Counted from the first letter of the stretch, positions 17,724 to 29,045 are shown. The stretch is 64,000 nt of DNA from an uncultured Clostridium sp. (GCA_947253885.1 CAMYAO010000004.1:70176-134175), one strand, 5' to 3'. Numbers and translations: made by a program. The notes: generated by a model not told the origin, from the sequence alone.

Positions 17724-18215
17724 ATGACAGAGAAAAGACAGGCAGACGGATTATCTTTACTGGGAAATCAAAAGGTAGGATATCCAACCGATTATAATCC
17801 GGGTGTATTGGAAACATTTGAAAATAAGCATCCGGAAAATGATTATTTTGTAAAGTTCAATTGTCCGGAGTTTACAAGTCTTTGTCCGATTACAGGACAA
17901 CCGGATTTTGCAACGATATATATTTCATATGTACCGTTTGTCAAAATGGTGGAAAGTAAATCATTAAAGCTGTATTTGTTCAGTTTTCGAAATCACGGTG
18001 ATTTTCATGAAGATTGCATCAATATTATTATGAAGGATCTAATTCGTTTAATGGATCCGAAATATATTGAAGTGTGGGGAAAATTTTTACCAAGGGGAGG
18101 AATTAGCATCGATCCATACTGCAATTACGGGAAACCGGGGACAAAGTGGGAGCAGGTAGCATTTGAGCGATTGGTAGATCATGACAGATACCCGGAACGG
18201 GTAGATAACCGATAA
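17724..18215 (+). CDS. queF: NADPH-dependent preQ0 reductase
   Basis: QueF reduces the nitrile of preQ0 to the amine of preQ1, the ligand of the riboswitch upstream. The 163-residue protein is the short, single-domain (YkvM-type) form. The catalytic cysteine is Cys54 in [15 protein letters not shown]. The C-terminal NADPH-side motif [12 protein letters not shown] is present. It begins one base after the queC stop and is the last gene of the operon, closed by a strong terminator. Confidence 0.97.
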   Translation: MTEKRQADGLSLLGNQKVGYPTDYNPGVLETFENKHPENDYFVKFNCPEFTSLCPITGQPDFATIYISYVPFVKMVESKSLKLYLFSFRNHGDFHEDCINIIMKDLIRLMDPKYIEVWGKFLPRGGISIDPYCNYGKPGTKWEQVAFERLVDHDRYPERVDNR

Positions 18216-18217
18216 GA

Positions 18218-18261
18218 AAAAAGCCATTACGGAAAAAGATTCTCTTTCGTAATGGCTTTTT
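18218..18261. terminator. Bidirectional terminator between queF and aroF
   Basis: A 14-bp perfect stem (18218-18231 with 18248-18261), A-rich on the left and T-rich on the right, can end transcription from both converging operons. Confidence 0.88.
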
Positions 18262-18267
18262 AGAATA

Positions 18268-19296
18268 TTAAACATGATTGGCTATGTAATCGAGTAATTC
18301 TTTTGAATCATCCCAACCGAGACAAGGGTCTGTAATGGATTTCCCGTATATATGTTCTCCGATCTTTTGGTTTCCGGGTGCTATGTAGCTCTCAATCATC
18401 AGTCCTTTTACAAGTGTTCGAATTTGTAGAGATTCCTGTCTGCTGTGTAAAATTTCCTTTGTAATACGGATTTGCTCCTGATATTGTTTATTGGAGTTGG
18501 AATGATTGGTGTCGATGATACAGGCGGGATTTACCACATCCATTTTATCATACATGGAAATCAGTCGGGTAATGTCCTCATAGTGATAATTCGGAGTGTT
18601 TTCTCCACGTTTATTTACAGCACCTCTCAGGATTACATGTGCATAGGGATTTCCGGTTGTATCCACTTCCCAACCGCGGTGTACAAAATGATGGGGTTTC
18701 TGTGCTGCATAGACGGAGTTCAGCATAACGGAAAAATCTCCGCTGGTAGGATTCTTCATACCGCTCGCAATACCGAATCCACTGGCTGTGATACGGTGCT
18801 GTTGGTCTTCTACAGAACGGGCGCCGATAGCAACATAGGAAAGGATGTCATCTACATAATCCCAGTTTTCCGGATAGAGCATTTCGTCTGCTGTGGATAA
18901 TCCGGTTTCCTCCAAAACACGAAGATGGAGTTTTCGTACGGCTATCAGTCCTGCGAGCATATCCGGTTTTGCCTCCGGATCCGGCTGAGTGGCAATACCT
19001 TTATAACCTTCTCCTGTGGTACGGGGCTTATTGGTGTAGATTCTCGGTATGATAATCAGTTTATCTTGAAGTTCTTTTTGAATCGGAACAAGGCGATTGA
19101 CATAATCGCAGACAGAGGTTTCGTTATCTGCAGAGCAGGGACCTATTACAACTAAGAATTTGTCCGACTCTCCCGTCAGAACCTTTGCAATTTCAGAATC
19201 ACGTTGTGATTTGATTTTTTTTAAAGTATCTGTCAATGGAAACTGTTGTTTAATCTCTTCGGGTGACGGTAGTTGTCTTACATATGTGTAACTCAT
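18268..19296 (-). CDS. aroF: 3-deoxy-7-phosphoheptulonate (DAHP) synthase, class I
   Basis: This enzyme condenses PEP and erythrose 4-phosphate, the first committed step to aromatic amino acids. The 342-residue protein is of the AroFGH (class I alpha) type. It has VVIGPCSADN near residue 50, PRIYTNKPRTTGEGYKG, the conserved LPENWD-like LYPENWD, and VHRGWEVDTTGNP. The feedback specificity (Phe, Tyr or Trp) cannot be read by eye, so the symbol is generic. It follows aroE by two bases on the - strand. Confidence 0.94.
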   Translation of the reverse strand: MSYTYVRQLPSPEEIKQQFPLTDTLKKIKSQRDSEIAKVLTGESDKFLVVIGPCSADNETSVCDYVNRLVPIQKELQDKLIIIPRIYTNKPRTTGEGYKGIATQPDPEAKPDMLAGLIAVRKLHLRVLEETGLSTADEMLYPENWDYVDDILSYVAIGARSVEDQQHRITASGFGIASGMKNPTSGDFSVMLNSVYAAQKPHHFVHRGWEVDTTGNPYAHVILRGAVNKRGENTPNYHYEDITRLISMYDKMDVVNPACIIDTNHSNSNKQYQEQIRITKEILHSRQESLQIRTLVKGLMIESYIAPGNQKIGEHIYGKSITDPCLGWDDSKELLDYIANHV

Positions 19297-19298
19297 GA

Positions 19299-20168
19299 TT
19301 ATTCTCCTAAAAAATATTTTTTTCGAATCAGTTCAATCGGCATCTTTTGACCGGTCCAGCACTCAAAGGAAGCTGCGCCCTGAAACAACAACATATACAG
19401 ACCGTTGAAGGTACGGCATCCGGCACTTCTGGCGAGTTGAAGAAGTCGGGTTTCCATCGGGTTATAGATAATATCACATACAATCAAATCAGATGGAAGA
19501 TAGGATTGATCCGGAATCAGGCAACTATCTGTGTCAGGTGCCATTCCGACACTGGTTGCATTGGTTAATATATAACTTTGGGAAATACTTTGCTTCAATT
19601 GTTGGAAATCAGTAATCGGATAGACGCAAATACAGCAGTCGGTGTGCTGCCGAATGCGTTCGGCAAATGCTTTTGCTTTGGAAAAATACGGTTCTGTCGG
19701 CTGTTCAAAAATATCGATTTCAGTGACACCGTCTAAGGCGGCCTGTGCACAGATTGCCGTAGCGGCACCTCCGGCTCCGAGTAAAGTCATTTTTTGTCCG
19801 ATAATCTGATAGCCGGCATCTTCTGCAGCTTTCATAAATCCGATTCCGTCTGTAGTATGTCCGATGAAACGACCATTTTGATTAATGACCGTATTGCAGG
19901 CGCCGGTTATACGTGATACGGGTGTCAGTTCGTCCACAAGAGTAGATACAATCGATTTGTATGGCATGGTAATATTAAATCCCAGGATACCGATTGCTTT
20001 TAATCCTTTTATCGCATCTTCAATATCATCCGGCTTGATGTCAAACGCCAAATAACGATAATCTAAATCCAATTGTTCAAATGCTTCGTTGTGCATGGCG
20101 GGAGATATACTGTGTGAAACGGGTCTCCCGATTAATCCGGTAAGTTTTGTATGTCCTGATATATTCAT
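19299..20168 (-). CDS. aroE: Shikimate dehydrogenase
   Basis: AroE reduces 3-dehydroshikimate to shikimate with NADPH. The 289-residue protein has GRPVSHSISPAMHN at the shikimate site, FNITMPYKS with the catalytic lysine, and the nucleotide loop LLGAGGAATA. ATSVGMAPD and C-terminal FQGAASFECWTG are also typical. It is the first gene of the - strand aroE-aroF operon. Confidence 0.96.
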   Translation of the reverse strand: MNISGHTKLTGLIGRPVSHSISPAMHNEAFEQLDLDYRYLAFDIKPDDIEDAIKGLKAIGILGFNITMPYKSIVSTLVDELTPVSRITGACNTVINQNGRFIGHTTDGIGFMKAAEDAGYQIIGQKMTLLGAGGAATAICAQAALDGVTEIDIFEQPTEPYFSKAKAFAERIRQHTDCCICVYPITDFQQLKQSISQSYILTNATSVGMAPDTDSCLIPDQSYLPSDLIVCDIIYNPMETRLLQLARSAGCRTFNGLYMLLFQGAASFECWTGQKMPIELIRKKYFLGE

Positions 20169-20216
20169 GATGTTTTTGTTATGCCTTTCATAATATAAAT
20201 GATATTTATTGGTTCT

Positions 20217-20245
20217 ATATTAGTATTGATTGAAAAAAAAGTCAA
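20217..20245 (-). promoter_or_regulatory. Promoter of aroE-aroF
   Basis: On the - strand TTGACT (20245-20240), 17 bases and TAATAT (20222-20217) make a good sigma-A promoter. Its -35 end lies only three bases from the -35 box of the divergent aroD promoter. Confidence 0.6.
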
Positions 20246-20248
20246 TGA

Positions 20249-20277
20249 TTGCCTATCTCTTTTTCTTATTATATACT
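20249..20277 (+). promoter_or_regulatory. Promoter of aroD-aroK
   Basis: TTGCCT (20249-20254), 17 bases and TATACT (20272-20277) place transcription start a few bases before the AGGAGG site of aroD. It is back to back with the aroE promoter. Confidence 0.6.
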
Positions 20278-20298
20278 AAATTTAACGAGGAGGATATT

Positions 20299-21036
20299 AT
20301 GAGCAGTTTATTAGGTGAGGGTATCCCTTGGATCTGTATTCCTATTATAGGGACGACCGGGGAAGAGATTATTGCCCAGGCGGAAAAAATAGCTAAAACA
20401 GAGGCAGAATTGGTCGAATGGCGTTTAGACTATTTTCAAAGTTTGTCGGATATAGAAGCATTGGTACAATTACTGGATCACTTAAAGGAGATTTTTTTCC
20501 GTCAACAGCTGATTGTCACAATACGTTCCAAAGCACAGGGGGGAGAAGCGGATTTGGAAGAGGCAAAATTGGCAAGGATTTTGGAGATTGCCGCCGGTCA
20601 TACTGCTGTTTCTTATGTGGATATAGAGTGGTTTGCATTACAGAAGCCGGAGAGATTGCTTCGCAGGATTCAGCAAAGAGGCGGAAAGGTAATCGGTTCT
20701 CATCATGATTTTTCCGGGACACCCGATTCGGAGATATTGGGATTGTTCTTAAAAGAAATGTGCAGATCTGATTTGGATATTGTAAAACTTGCCTGTATGC
20801 CTAAGTGCCGATCGGATGTGCTGCGACTGATGGAGATAACAGAAGAGTTTTCAGAGAGATATCCGGAAAAGCCGTTGGTTACAATGTCTATGGGAGAACT
20901 TGGTAAGATATCCAGAATAAGCGGACAGTATTTCGGTTCCCGGATTACTTTCGGGTGTCTGGATCAGGCATCTGCTCCGGGTCAGATACCATATGAACTG
21001 TTGGACAGCATAATAAGAGGAATACAAATAAAATGA
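20299..21036 (+). CDS. aroD: 3-dehydroquinate dehydratase, type I
   Basis: AroD dehydrates 3-dehydroquinate to 3-dehydroshikimate through a Schiff base. The 245-residue protein shows EWRLDYF, TIRSKAQGG, the catalytic histidine in VIGSHHDF and the Schiff-base lysine in DIVKLACM. C-terminal MGELGKISRISG is also typical. The ATG at 20299 is fixed by GAGGAGG seven bases upstream. The stop overlaps the aroK start as ATGA. Confidence 0.96.
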   Translation: MSSLLGEGIPWICIPIIGTTGEEIIAQAEKIAKTEAELVEWRLDYFQSLSDIEALVQLLDHLKEIFFRQQLIVTIRSKAQGGEADLEEAKLARILEIAAGHTAVSYVDIEWFALQKPERLLRRIQQRGGKVIGSHHDFSGTPDSEILGLFLKEMCRSDLDIVKLACMPKCRSDVLRLMEITEEFSERYPEKPLVTMSMGELGKISRISGQYFGSRITFGCLDQASAPGQIPYELLDSIIRGIQIK

Positions 21037-21536
21037 AGCAGCATATATTTTTAATCGGGTTCATGGGAAGCGGAAAAAGTACCGTTGCAAAAAAACTGCA
21101 GGAGGTATTGCAGATCCCGTTGATAGAGATGGATGAAACAATTGAGCAGGAACAGAGAATGCCGATTTCAAGCATTTTTGAGCAACACGGAGAAGCTTTC
21201 TTTCGTGATCTGGAAACGGATCTTTTGAGACGAATCTGTCAGAGTGAGTCTGCAGTAGTAAGTTGCGGAGGAGGAACGGTTATTCGAAAAGAAAACCGTG
21301 AATTGATGAAAGCCGGCAGTATCGTTCTATTGACGGCTGAACCTCAGACGATTTTAAACAGAGTGCGATATAGCCGAAATCGCCCTTTATTAGAGGGAAA
21401 GAAAACGGTAGAAGATATTAGAACGTTGATGGAAGCACGCAAAAGTCTGTATATGAAGGCGGCTGATATTATGGTATCTACTGATGGAAAGACACCTGAA
21501 CAGCTTACAAATGAAATAAAGGCATTGCTGAATTAG
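21033..21536 (+). CDS. aroK: Shikimate kinase
   Basis: AroK phosphorylates shikimate at the 3-hydroxyl. The 167-residue protein has P-loop GFMGSGKST at 9-17, the shikimate-binding EMDETIE and FRDLE, CGGGTV, and the lid arginines in RVRYSRNRPLL. Its start overlaps the aroD stop by four bases, implying coupled translation. aroA and aroC are not in this window. Confidence 0.97.
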   Translation: MKQHIFLIGFMGSGKSTVAKKLQEVLQIPLIEMDETIEQEQRMPISSIFEQHGEAFFRDLETDLLRRICQSESAVVSCGGGTVIRKENRELMKAGSIVLLTAEPQTILNRVRYSRNRPLLEGKKTVEDIRTLMEARKSLYMKAADIMVSTDGKTPEQLTNEIKALLN

Positions 21537-21553
21537 CGTCAGTATGATAGAAT
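21525..21553 (+). promoter_or_regulatory. Putative promoter of tRNA-Arg
   Basis: TTGCTG (21525-21530), 17 bases and TAGAAT (21548-21553) overlap the aroK 3' end and lie about 40 bases before the tRNA. Confidence 0.4.
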
Positions 21554-21592
21554 TATAAAGTTTCCAGGCATTGTTAGTTAAAAGTGTCTTTT

Positions 21593-21664
21593 GCAACCGT
21601 AGTCTAACGGATAGAACACAGGACTCCGACTCCTGTAATGTGGGTTCGATTCCCGCCGGTTGCA
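21593..21664 (+). tRNA. tRNA-Arg, anticodon CCG
   Basis: The 72-base sequence folds with acceptor stem GCAACCG/CGGTTGC and discriminator A. The anticodon stem CAGGA/TCCTG carries loop CTCCGAC, and the T arm is GTGGG-TTCGATT-CCCGC. Anticodon CCG reads CGG. The 3' CCA is not encoded. Confidence 0.95.
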
Positions 21665-21701
21665 TTTCCATTCAGAAAAGTATAGAAAGAAGAGGCTTAC
21701 G

Positions 21702-22880
21702 ATGAGTGAGGATACTAACAAAAAGTTAGGAAATGATACAGAGAAGGAGTTTGACGGATTGGAGTTTATTTCTACCGAATCCGTAAAAGACAGAAGAAGA
21801 CGCCCGAAAAGGGAAGAGGAACAGACGATTGTTCCGAAGAGGCGTCATTTGTCTGCTTCAGGAAATAAAAGAAGCAACGTCAAACGACATTTTCATTTTA
21901 ATAGAATGATGATCATGGGAGTTCTTGCGATTGCGGTAGTTGTGATTGCAGTCGGAATCAGCACTGCTTCATATAAGAAGCATAAGACACAGGTGGCACG
22001 ACAGGAAGCACAAAAGGCAGAGGAAAAGCAAAAACAGAACTTAAAGACAGATGCGGTAGGAGCTTTGATTGTCAACTATTACAATGCTTTGACAAAAGGG
22101 GATACTTCTTTGATCTCTTCTTACTTGAAACCGATTGATGAAGTACAAAAGAGTTATATTTCGAAATTGTCTGAGCACATGGAAGCGATTAAAAATGTTT
22201 CTTCAACGGTTACCAGTGCGGACGAAGCAGATTCTTATTATGTGACAGTTACATCTGATGTAAAATATAAAAATATATCGGATACCTATCCGGAATATGA
22301 AACTTTCTATGTAGTAAAAGGTTCTGACGGAATATACTACATTGATAATGCATATACGGATTTTAATGACAGTTATCAGATTTATAAAACAGATGCATCT
22401 AAATTAAAACACTATAAGGCTTATAAAGAGTCTTCCGAGCAGAAAAAGCTGATAGCATCCATCAGTAAGAAGCAAAGAGAGGTATTGGCTTCTTCCAGGG
22501 AAATCTCGGCCATGTACAACGGAACGATTCCACAGCAGATCGCATCATGGAAAAAGGAGAATGAGAGTAAGCTTTCTTCTCTGAAGGAAAGTGTCGCTAA
22601 AGGAGAGTCTTCCGAAAAAGAAACAACAGATAAGACGAGTGAGGATAAGAAGAACGAAAAAGAGGACTCTGTTGGTACAGATACAGCAAAATTAAAAGGA
22701 GACATTCATACAGTTTCAGCTACCGTTTCCATGTATAGCGGAGCGGGAAATTCCAACAGCAAGATAACATCTGTTCCTTCAGGGAGCAAGATCGGTTTGA
22801 TCCAAAACCTTGGAAACGGATGGGCAAAGGTTCAATACGGATTCAATATCGGATATATCAGGATTGCTTATATTAACTAA
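21702..22880 (+). CDS. Membrane protein with C-terminal bacterial SH3 domain
   Basis: This is a 392-residue protein. An N-terminal charged cytoplasmic part (1-68, rich in Lys/Arg near the membrane) is followed by one membrane helix (about 69-90). An extracytoplasmic region of NTF2-like appearance comes next (about 115-240), then a Ser/Lys/Glu linker and a C-terminal SH3_3-type domain (about 333-392, with SMYSGAGNSNSKITSVPSG and GWAKVQYG). SH3_3 domains often bind cell-wall peptides, so a cell-envelope role is likely. The ATG at 21702 after AAGAAGAGG is preferred to a TTG inside the tRNA. Confidence 0.88.
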   Translation: MSEDTNKKLGNDTEKEFDGLEFISTESVKDRRRRPKREEEQTIVPKRRHLSASGNKRSNVKRHFHFNRMMIMGVLAIAVVVIAVGISTASYKKHKTQVARQEAQKAEEKQKQNLKTDAVGALIVNYYNALTKGDTSLISSYLKPIDEVQKSYISKLSEHMEAIKNVSSTVTSADEADSYYVTVTSDVKYKNISDTYPEYETFYVVKGSDGIYYIDNAYTDFNDSYQIYKTDASKLKHYKAYKESSEQKKLIASISKKQREVLASSREISAMYNGTIPQQIASWKKENESKLSSLKESVAKGESSEKETTDKTSEDKKNEKEDSVGTDTAKLKGDIHTVSATVSMYSGAGNSNSKITSVPSGSKIGLIQNLGNGWAKVQYGFNIGYIRIAYIN

Positions 22881-22918
22881 TTCAAAAAAGTCTAGCAGTA
22901 TTGCTAGACTTTTTTGAA
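22881..22918 (+). terminator. Strong terminator after the SH3 protein gene
   Basis: A perfect 17-bp stem (22881-22897 with 22902-22918) has an A-run on the left and a T-run on the right. Confidence 0.9.
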
Positions 22919-22934
22919 CAGAAAAGGAAACAGT

Positions 22935-23672
22935 ATGCGCATTAATAAGTTTTTAAGTGAAGCCGGTGTCTGTTCAAGGAGAGCGGGAGACAGGGCGATT
23001 GCACAAGGACGTGTGACAATTAATGAGAAAATTGCAGTTTTGGGAGATACGGTTGAGAGTACAGATACGGTATGTTTTGACGGAAAGCCGGTGACGAGAG
23101 AAGACCCGCCGGTGTTGATTGCTTTTCATAAACCGGTTGGGATTGTCTGCACTTCCAGCAGTGAGGATCCTGAAAATATAATCGATTTTCTGCATTATCC
23201 GGTGCGAATTTATACCGCCGGGCGATTGGATAAAGATTCTGAAGGTTTGATTTTGTTGACCAATCAGGGTGATTTAGTCAATAAAATTATGAGAGCGGGG
23301 AATTTTCACGAAAAAGAATATATCGTAAGTGTTAGAAAGCCGATTACAGAAGCTTTTATCAAGGGAATGGCAAATGGGGTATATTTAAAAGAATTGGACG
23401 TTACAACCAGACCTTGTAAGGTTGCAAAATTATCCGATACAAGTTTTCGCATTATTTTAACACAGGGATATAATCGCCAGATTCGCAGAATGTGTAAAGC
23501 GTTATCCAATTCTGTTGTAACGCTCAAAAGAATTCGTATTATGAATATCAGATTGGGAGATCTGAAAGTGGGGGAATATAGGGATTTAACAGCAGAGGAG
23601 TGGACGGAGCTTCAGGAGGGACTGAAGCATTCCTACAGTACACCTGTCAGTGAGCAGAAAAGTGGAGAATAG
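22935..23672 (+). CDS. rluF: RluF-type 23S rRNA pseudouridine synthase
   Basis: This 245-residue protein is of the RsuA/RluB/E/F family. An S4 RNA-binding domain covers about residues 2-60 (INKFLSEAGVCSRRAGDRAI). The catalytic aspartate is in AGRLDKDSEGLILL, and QGYNRQIRRMCKAL is the family signature. The segment IIDFLHYPVRIY points to the RluF branch. The ATG at 22935 is preferred to a TTG at 22914. Only three bases separate it from ligA. Confidence 0.9.
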   Translation: MRINKFLSEAGVCSRRAGDRAIAQGRVTINEKIAVLGDTVESTDTVCFDGKPVTREDPPVLIAFHKPVGIVCTSSSEDPENIIDFLHYPVRIYTAGRLDKDSEGLILLTNQGDLVNKIMRAGNFHEKEYIVSVRKPITEAFIKGMANGVYLKELDVTTRPCKVAKLSDTSFRIILTQGYNRQIRRMCKALSNSVVTLKRIRIMNIRLGDLKVGEYRDLTAEEWTELQEGLKHSYSTPVSEQKSGE

Positions 23673-25664
<1,992 letters not shown>

Positions 25665-25670
25665 TCGAAT

Positions 25671-25718
25671 AAAAAACGGGAGGATATCAAAGCAAAAGTG
25701 ATATCCTCCTGTTTTTTA
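25671..25718. terminator. Bidirectional terminator between ligA and the M18 peptidase
   Basis: A stem of at least 14 bp with one G-T pair (ACGGGAGGATATCA paired with the region from 25699) is flanked by A6 and T6 runs. It serves two convergent genes and overlaps the stop codon of the - strand gene. Confidence 0.88.
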
Positions 25719-26996
25719 TTTTAAACCGGATCCGTATACTGTTTGTAATGCTTTATACAGATAGTAGGTATCTACACTTCCAGCCGTTTCATAAGGAGAG
25801 TGCATAGCCAGCTGAGCAAGTCCTATATCAACAGTGGAAACGGATACATGGGTACCGGAGATATTTCCGAGTGTGGATCCTCCTGCCATATCAGAGCGAT
25901 TTACAAAACTTTGAACTGGAACACCTGCATGATTGCAGATATCTGTAAAAACAGCGGCAGACACGGCATCTGTGCAGTATTTTTGATTGGCATTGTATTT
26001 TATGACGATGCCCTGATTGCAAATTGGCTGATTGATAGGGTCACAAAGTTCCGGATGATTTGGATGTATGGAATGTGCATTATCTGCAGAAACCATAAAA
26101 CTGTTTGCAAGCTGTATCAGATAATCAGTTTTGGTTTTGTGAAGTGCATCGGTAATTCTCCAAAGGGTATCTGATAGAAATGTGGAATCGGCACCCTGTT
26201 TGGTAGAGCTTCCGACTTCTTCATTATCAAATACACAAGCCATTGCAATATGATCGGTAACCTCTGAATCTATCAGACTTTGGACAGATGTAAATGTGCA
26301 CTGAAGATCATCCAGTCTGGGAGCAGAAAGAAATTCATTATTTGCCCCCCAAATGCAGGGTTCTTGACGATTATATAAGAACAGATCATGCCCCAGAATA
26401 TCATCAGCGGATATCTGAACGGAATCGGCAATCAGATCCATAAGTCTGATTTCGGAATCGGAAGTAGAAAAGAGCGGATGCAGATCTGTTTGAGGATTAT
26501 ATGAAAATCCGTCGTTTGCTTTACGATTCATATGAATGGCAACATTGGGAATCATGACAAGGTCACGATCAATGTTGACAAGCTTTGTGACAAATCCGGA
26601 AGGCGTCTTGATAACGATGCGTCCCGCAATGGAAAGCGGGCGATCCAGCCAGGGTGCACAGAGCATACCGCCGTACTTTTCTACATTCAATTTTACATAG
26701 GCTTTTGCGGCAGTGATTTCGGGATTCACTTTGATTTTAAAGGTAGGGGAATCGCTGTGGCTCGCAACAATGCGGAAATTGCAATATCCTTTTTTCGGAA
26801 TATAAAATGCGATAATAGAAGAATCGTTACGGGTTACAAAGTATCCTTGTCCGGGAGACAGATTCCAGTGTTCCGTTTCCTTTATCTCCAGATAATCTGC
26901 CCTGTCTAATTGTTTTTTTATAGTATCCACTGCATGAAATGCGGTGGGGCTGCTTTGGATAAAATGAAATAGTTGTTGATTTAAATAGTCTTTCAT
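25716..26996 (-). CDS. M18 family aminopeptidase (aspartyl aminopeptidase-like)
   Basis: The 426-residue zinc aminopeptidase carries the metal-binding SHSDSPTFKI and the segments GGMLCAPWLDRPLSIAGR and DNEEVGSSTKQGADS. C-terminal GGSTLGNISGTH is also typical. It removes N-terminal acidic or neutral residues in the cytosol. The ATG at 26996, with GGAG seven bases upstream, is preferred to an upstream TTG at 27008. It is convergent with ligA and divergent from the M24 peptidase gene. Confidence 0.94.
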   Translation of the reverse strand: MKDYLNQQLFHFIQSSPTAFHAVDTIKKQLDRADYLEIKETEHWNLSPGQGYFVTRNDSSIIAFYIPKKGYCNFRIVASHSDSPTFKIKVNPEITAAKAYVKLNVEKYGGMLCAPWLDRPLSIAGRIVIKTPSGFVTKLVNIDRDLVMIPNVAIHMNRKANDGFSYNPQTDLHPLFSTSDSEIRLMDLIADSVQISADDILGHDLFLYNRQEPCIWGANNEFLSAPRLDDLQCTFTSVQSLIDSEVTDHIAMACVFDNEEVGSSTKQGADSTFLSDTLWRITDALHKTKTDYLIQLANSFMVSADNAHSIHPNHPELCDPINQPICNQGIVIKYNANQKYCTDAVSAAVFTDICNHAGVPVQSFVNRSDMAGGSTLGNISGTHVSVSTVDIGLAQLAMHSPYETAGSVDTYYLYKALQTVYGSGLK

Positions 26997-27155
26997 AGAT
27001 AACTCCAATCATTTATTTAATGTAAAACATGATATGTGCTTTATTTTAGAGTATTTGGTCTAAGAAGACAAGAGAGCCCTATGGAATACGTTTTGAAAAT
27101 GTAATATGGTTTTATTAAAATACAGGAAGAAAATATTCTTAAATAACTCCACCTC

Positions 27156-27193
27156 GGATAGTATTTGCTATCCCTATTCAAATTTGCTAAGAT
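27156..27193 (+). promoter_or_regulatory. Putative promoter and operator-like repeat before the M24 peptidase
   Basis: TTGCTA (27165-27170), 17 bases and TAAGAT (27188-27193) form a weak promoter. Its -35 box lies within the inverted repeat GGATAG-6-CTATCC (27156-27173), which could be an operator. The rest of 27009-27240 shows nothing else I can support. Confidence 0.35.
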
Positions 27194-27240
27194 AATATAT
27201 AGTGTTTTTTTGCAGTAAATATAGAAAAAAGAGGTATAAA

Positions 27241-29034
27241 ATGAATGTAAATGAGAGAATTTCTGCACTTAGAGCAGAGATGAAAAATAGAGGTATTGAT
27301 ATATATTTGATCCCAACGTCTGATTTTCATGAATCGGAATATGTAGGGGAATATTTTAAGGTACGCCAGTTTATAACCGGTTTTACCGGATCTGCCGGAA
27401 CCGCAATCGTAACTTTGACAGAGAGCGGCTTGTGGACAGACGGACGCTATTATGTTCAAGCGGCAAAGCAATTGGAGTCAGAAGAAGTGACCTTGTATCG
27501 CGCCGGAGAAGAAGGAGTGATAACACCACTGGAGTTTATCAGAAAGAAACTTCCGGAGGGAGGAAAACTTGGATTTGACGGAAGAGTTGTGAATACCGCA
27601 TTTGCGAAGCAACTGGAATCTATTGTTGCAGAAAAACAGGGCTCTTTGGCGATTAAAGAAGATCTGGTAGATATTATATGGACAGATCGCCCGGAATTGC
27701 CAAAAAATAAAATATGGATATTAGAAGAAAAATATGCAGGAGAATCTACCAAGTCAAAGGTAGATCGTATTCGTAAGGAAATGAGTCGTCAGGGTGCCAG
27801 ACTTCATATCATCAGTTCTTTATACGATATAGCATGGATTTTAAATATAAGAGGTAATGATATTTTACATGTTCCGGTTGTATTATCATTCCTGATTATT
27901 TCCGAGAAAAATATAGATCTGTTCCTTCACGAGGAGGTGTTGGATCAGGAGACCAGAAATTATTTAGAAAGAAACGGAGTTCGAATATTTGAATATGAGA
28001 CAATTTATGAAACTATGGCGTCTCTTCCGCCGGCAGTTTCTATTCTGATGGATGAACATCTGGTAAATTACCGGATTGTAAAGGAACTCAATGAAAAAAT
28101 ACAGATTGTTTCCGATACAAATCCATCTGAAAAAATGAAAGCGATCAAAAATGAAATAGAACTGCAGAATACAAGAGTTGCTCATGTCAAAGACGGAGTA
28201 GCAGTTACAAAATTTATGTATTGGCTGAAAACCAATATCGGTAAGATTCCGATGACAGAGTATTCGGCGGGACTGTATTTAGATCAGCTTCGAAGCGAGC
28301 AGGAGCATTTTATAGACTTGAGTTTTGAAAATATTTGTGCTTACGGATCAAATGCGGCAATGATGCATTATCAGGCACATGAGGAGCAGACTGCGGAGTT
28401 ACGGCCGGAGGGATTTTTCCTGGTGGATTCCGGTGGACATTACTGCGAGGGGACTACTGATATTACCAGAACTTTTGTATTGGGAGCTGTTACCGAGGAA
28501 CAAAAAAAACTCTTTACCGCAACCTGCATCGGGAATATGAATCTTGCAAATGCAAAATTTCTGCATGGCTGCACCGGATTAAACCTTGATATTTTATGCA
28601 GAGGTGAATTATGGAAATACGGGATTGATTATCGTTGCGGAACCGGTCACGGGGTTGGACATATTTTAAATGTTCACGAGGGACCGAACGGTTTTCGTTG
28701 GAAAGTCGTTCCGGAAAGAAAAGATAACGGGATATTGGAGCCGGGTATGATTACGACGGATGAACCGGGAGTATATGTGGACGGATCATTCGGTATTCGG
28801 ATTGAAAATGAATTGATTTGTAAAAAAGATGAGAAAAATGAATATGGACAGTTCTTGTCTTTTGAGAATATTACGTATGCACCGATCGATCTGGACGGGA
28901 TTGACGTAAGTCTCATGAGTCAGGCACAGCGAGAGGAACTCAATCAGTATCACAGAATGGTGTTTGAGAAGGTGTCACCATACTTGACAGAAGAAGAAAC
29001 AGAGTGGTTGAAGCTATACACAAGAGCTATATAA
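27241..29034 (+). CDS. pepP: Xaa-Pro aminopeptidase (M24 family)
   Basis: The 597-residue enzyme releases N-terminal residues next to proline. Two creatinase-like N-terminal domains (SALRAEMKNRGIDIYLIPTSD) precede the M24 pita-bread domain. Metal ligands are visible in FFLVDSGGHYCEGTTDITRT, in the His of GHGVGH, and in C-terminal glutamates (TDEPGVY, RIENEL). The long form matches the cytosolic X-Pro aminopeptidase of clostridia. The ATG at 27241 follows AAAAGAGG; an upstream GTG lacks a site. Confidence 0.94.
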   Translation: MNVNERISALRAEMKNRGIDIYLIPTSDFHESEYVGEYFKVRQFITGFTGSAGTAIVTLTESGLWTDGRYYVQAAKQLESEEVTLYRAGEEGVITPLEFIRKKLPEGGKLGFDGRVVNTAFAKQLESIVAEKQGSLAIKEDLVDIIWTDRPELPKNKIWILEEKYAGESTKSKVDRIRKEMSRQGARLHIISSLYDIAWILNIRGNDILHVPVVLSFLIISEKNIDLFLHEEVLDQETRNYLERNGVRIFEYETIYETMASLPPAVSILMDEHLVNYRIVKELNEKIQIVSDTNPSEKMKAIKNEIELQNTRVAHVKDGVAVTKFMYWLKTNIGKIPMTEYSAGLYLDQLRSEQEHFIDLSFENICAYGSNAAMMHYQAHEEQTAELRPEGFFLVDSGGHYCEGTTDITRTFVLGAVTEEQKKLFTATCIGNMNLANAKFLHGCTGLNLDILCRGELWKYGIDYRCGTGHGVGHILNVHEGPNGFRWKVVPERKDNGILEPGMITTDEPGVYVDGSFGIRIENELICKKDEKNEYGQFLSFENITYAPIDLDGIDVSLMSQAQREELNQYHRMVFEKVSPYLTEEETEWLKLYTRAI

Positions 29035-29045
29035 ATGGGGGAAGA

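Noticed and set aside
22881..22918. Perfect 17-bp inverted repeat as an insertion-sequence end or attachment site
   Set aside because: It has A-run and T-run flanks, a 4-base loop and lies just after a stop codon, so it is an intrinsic terminator.
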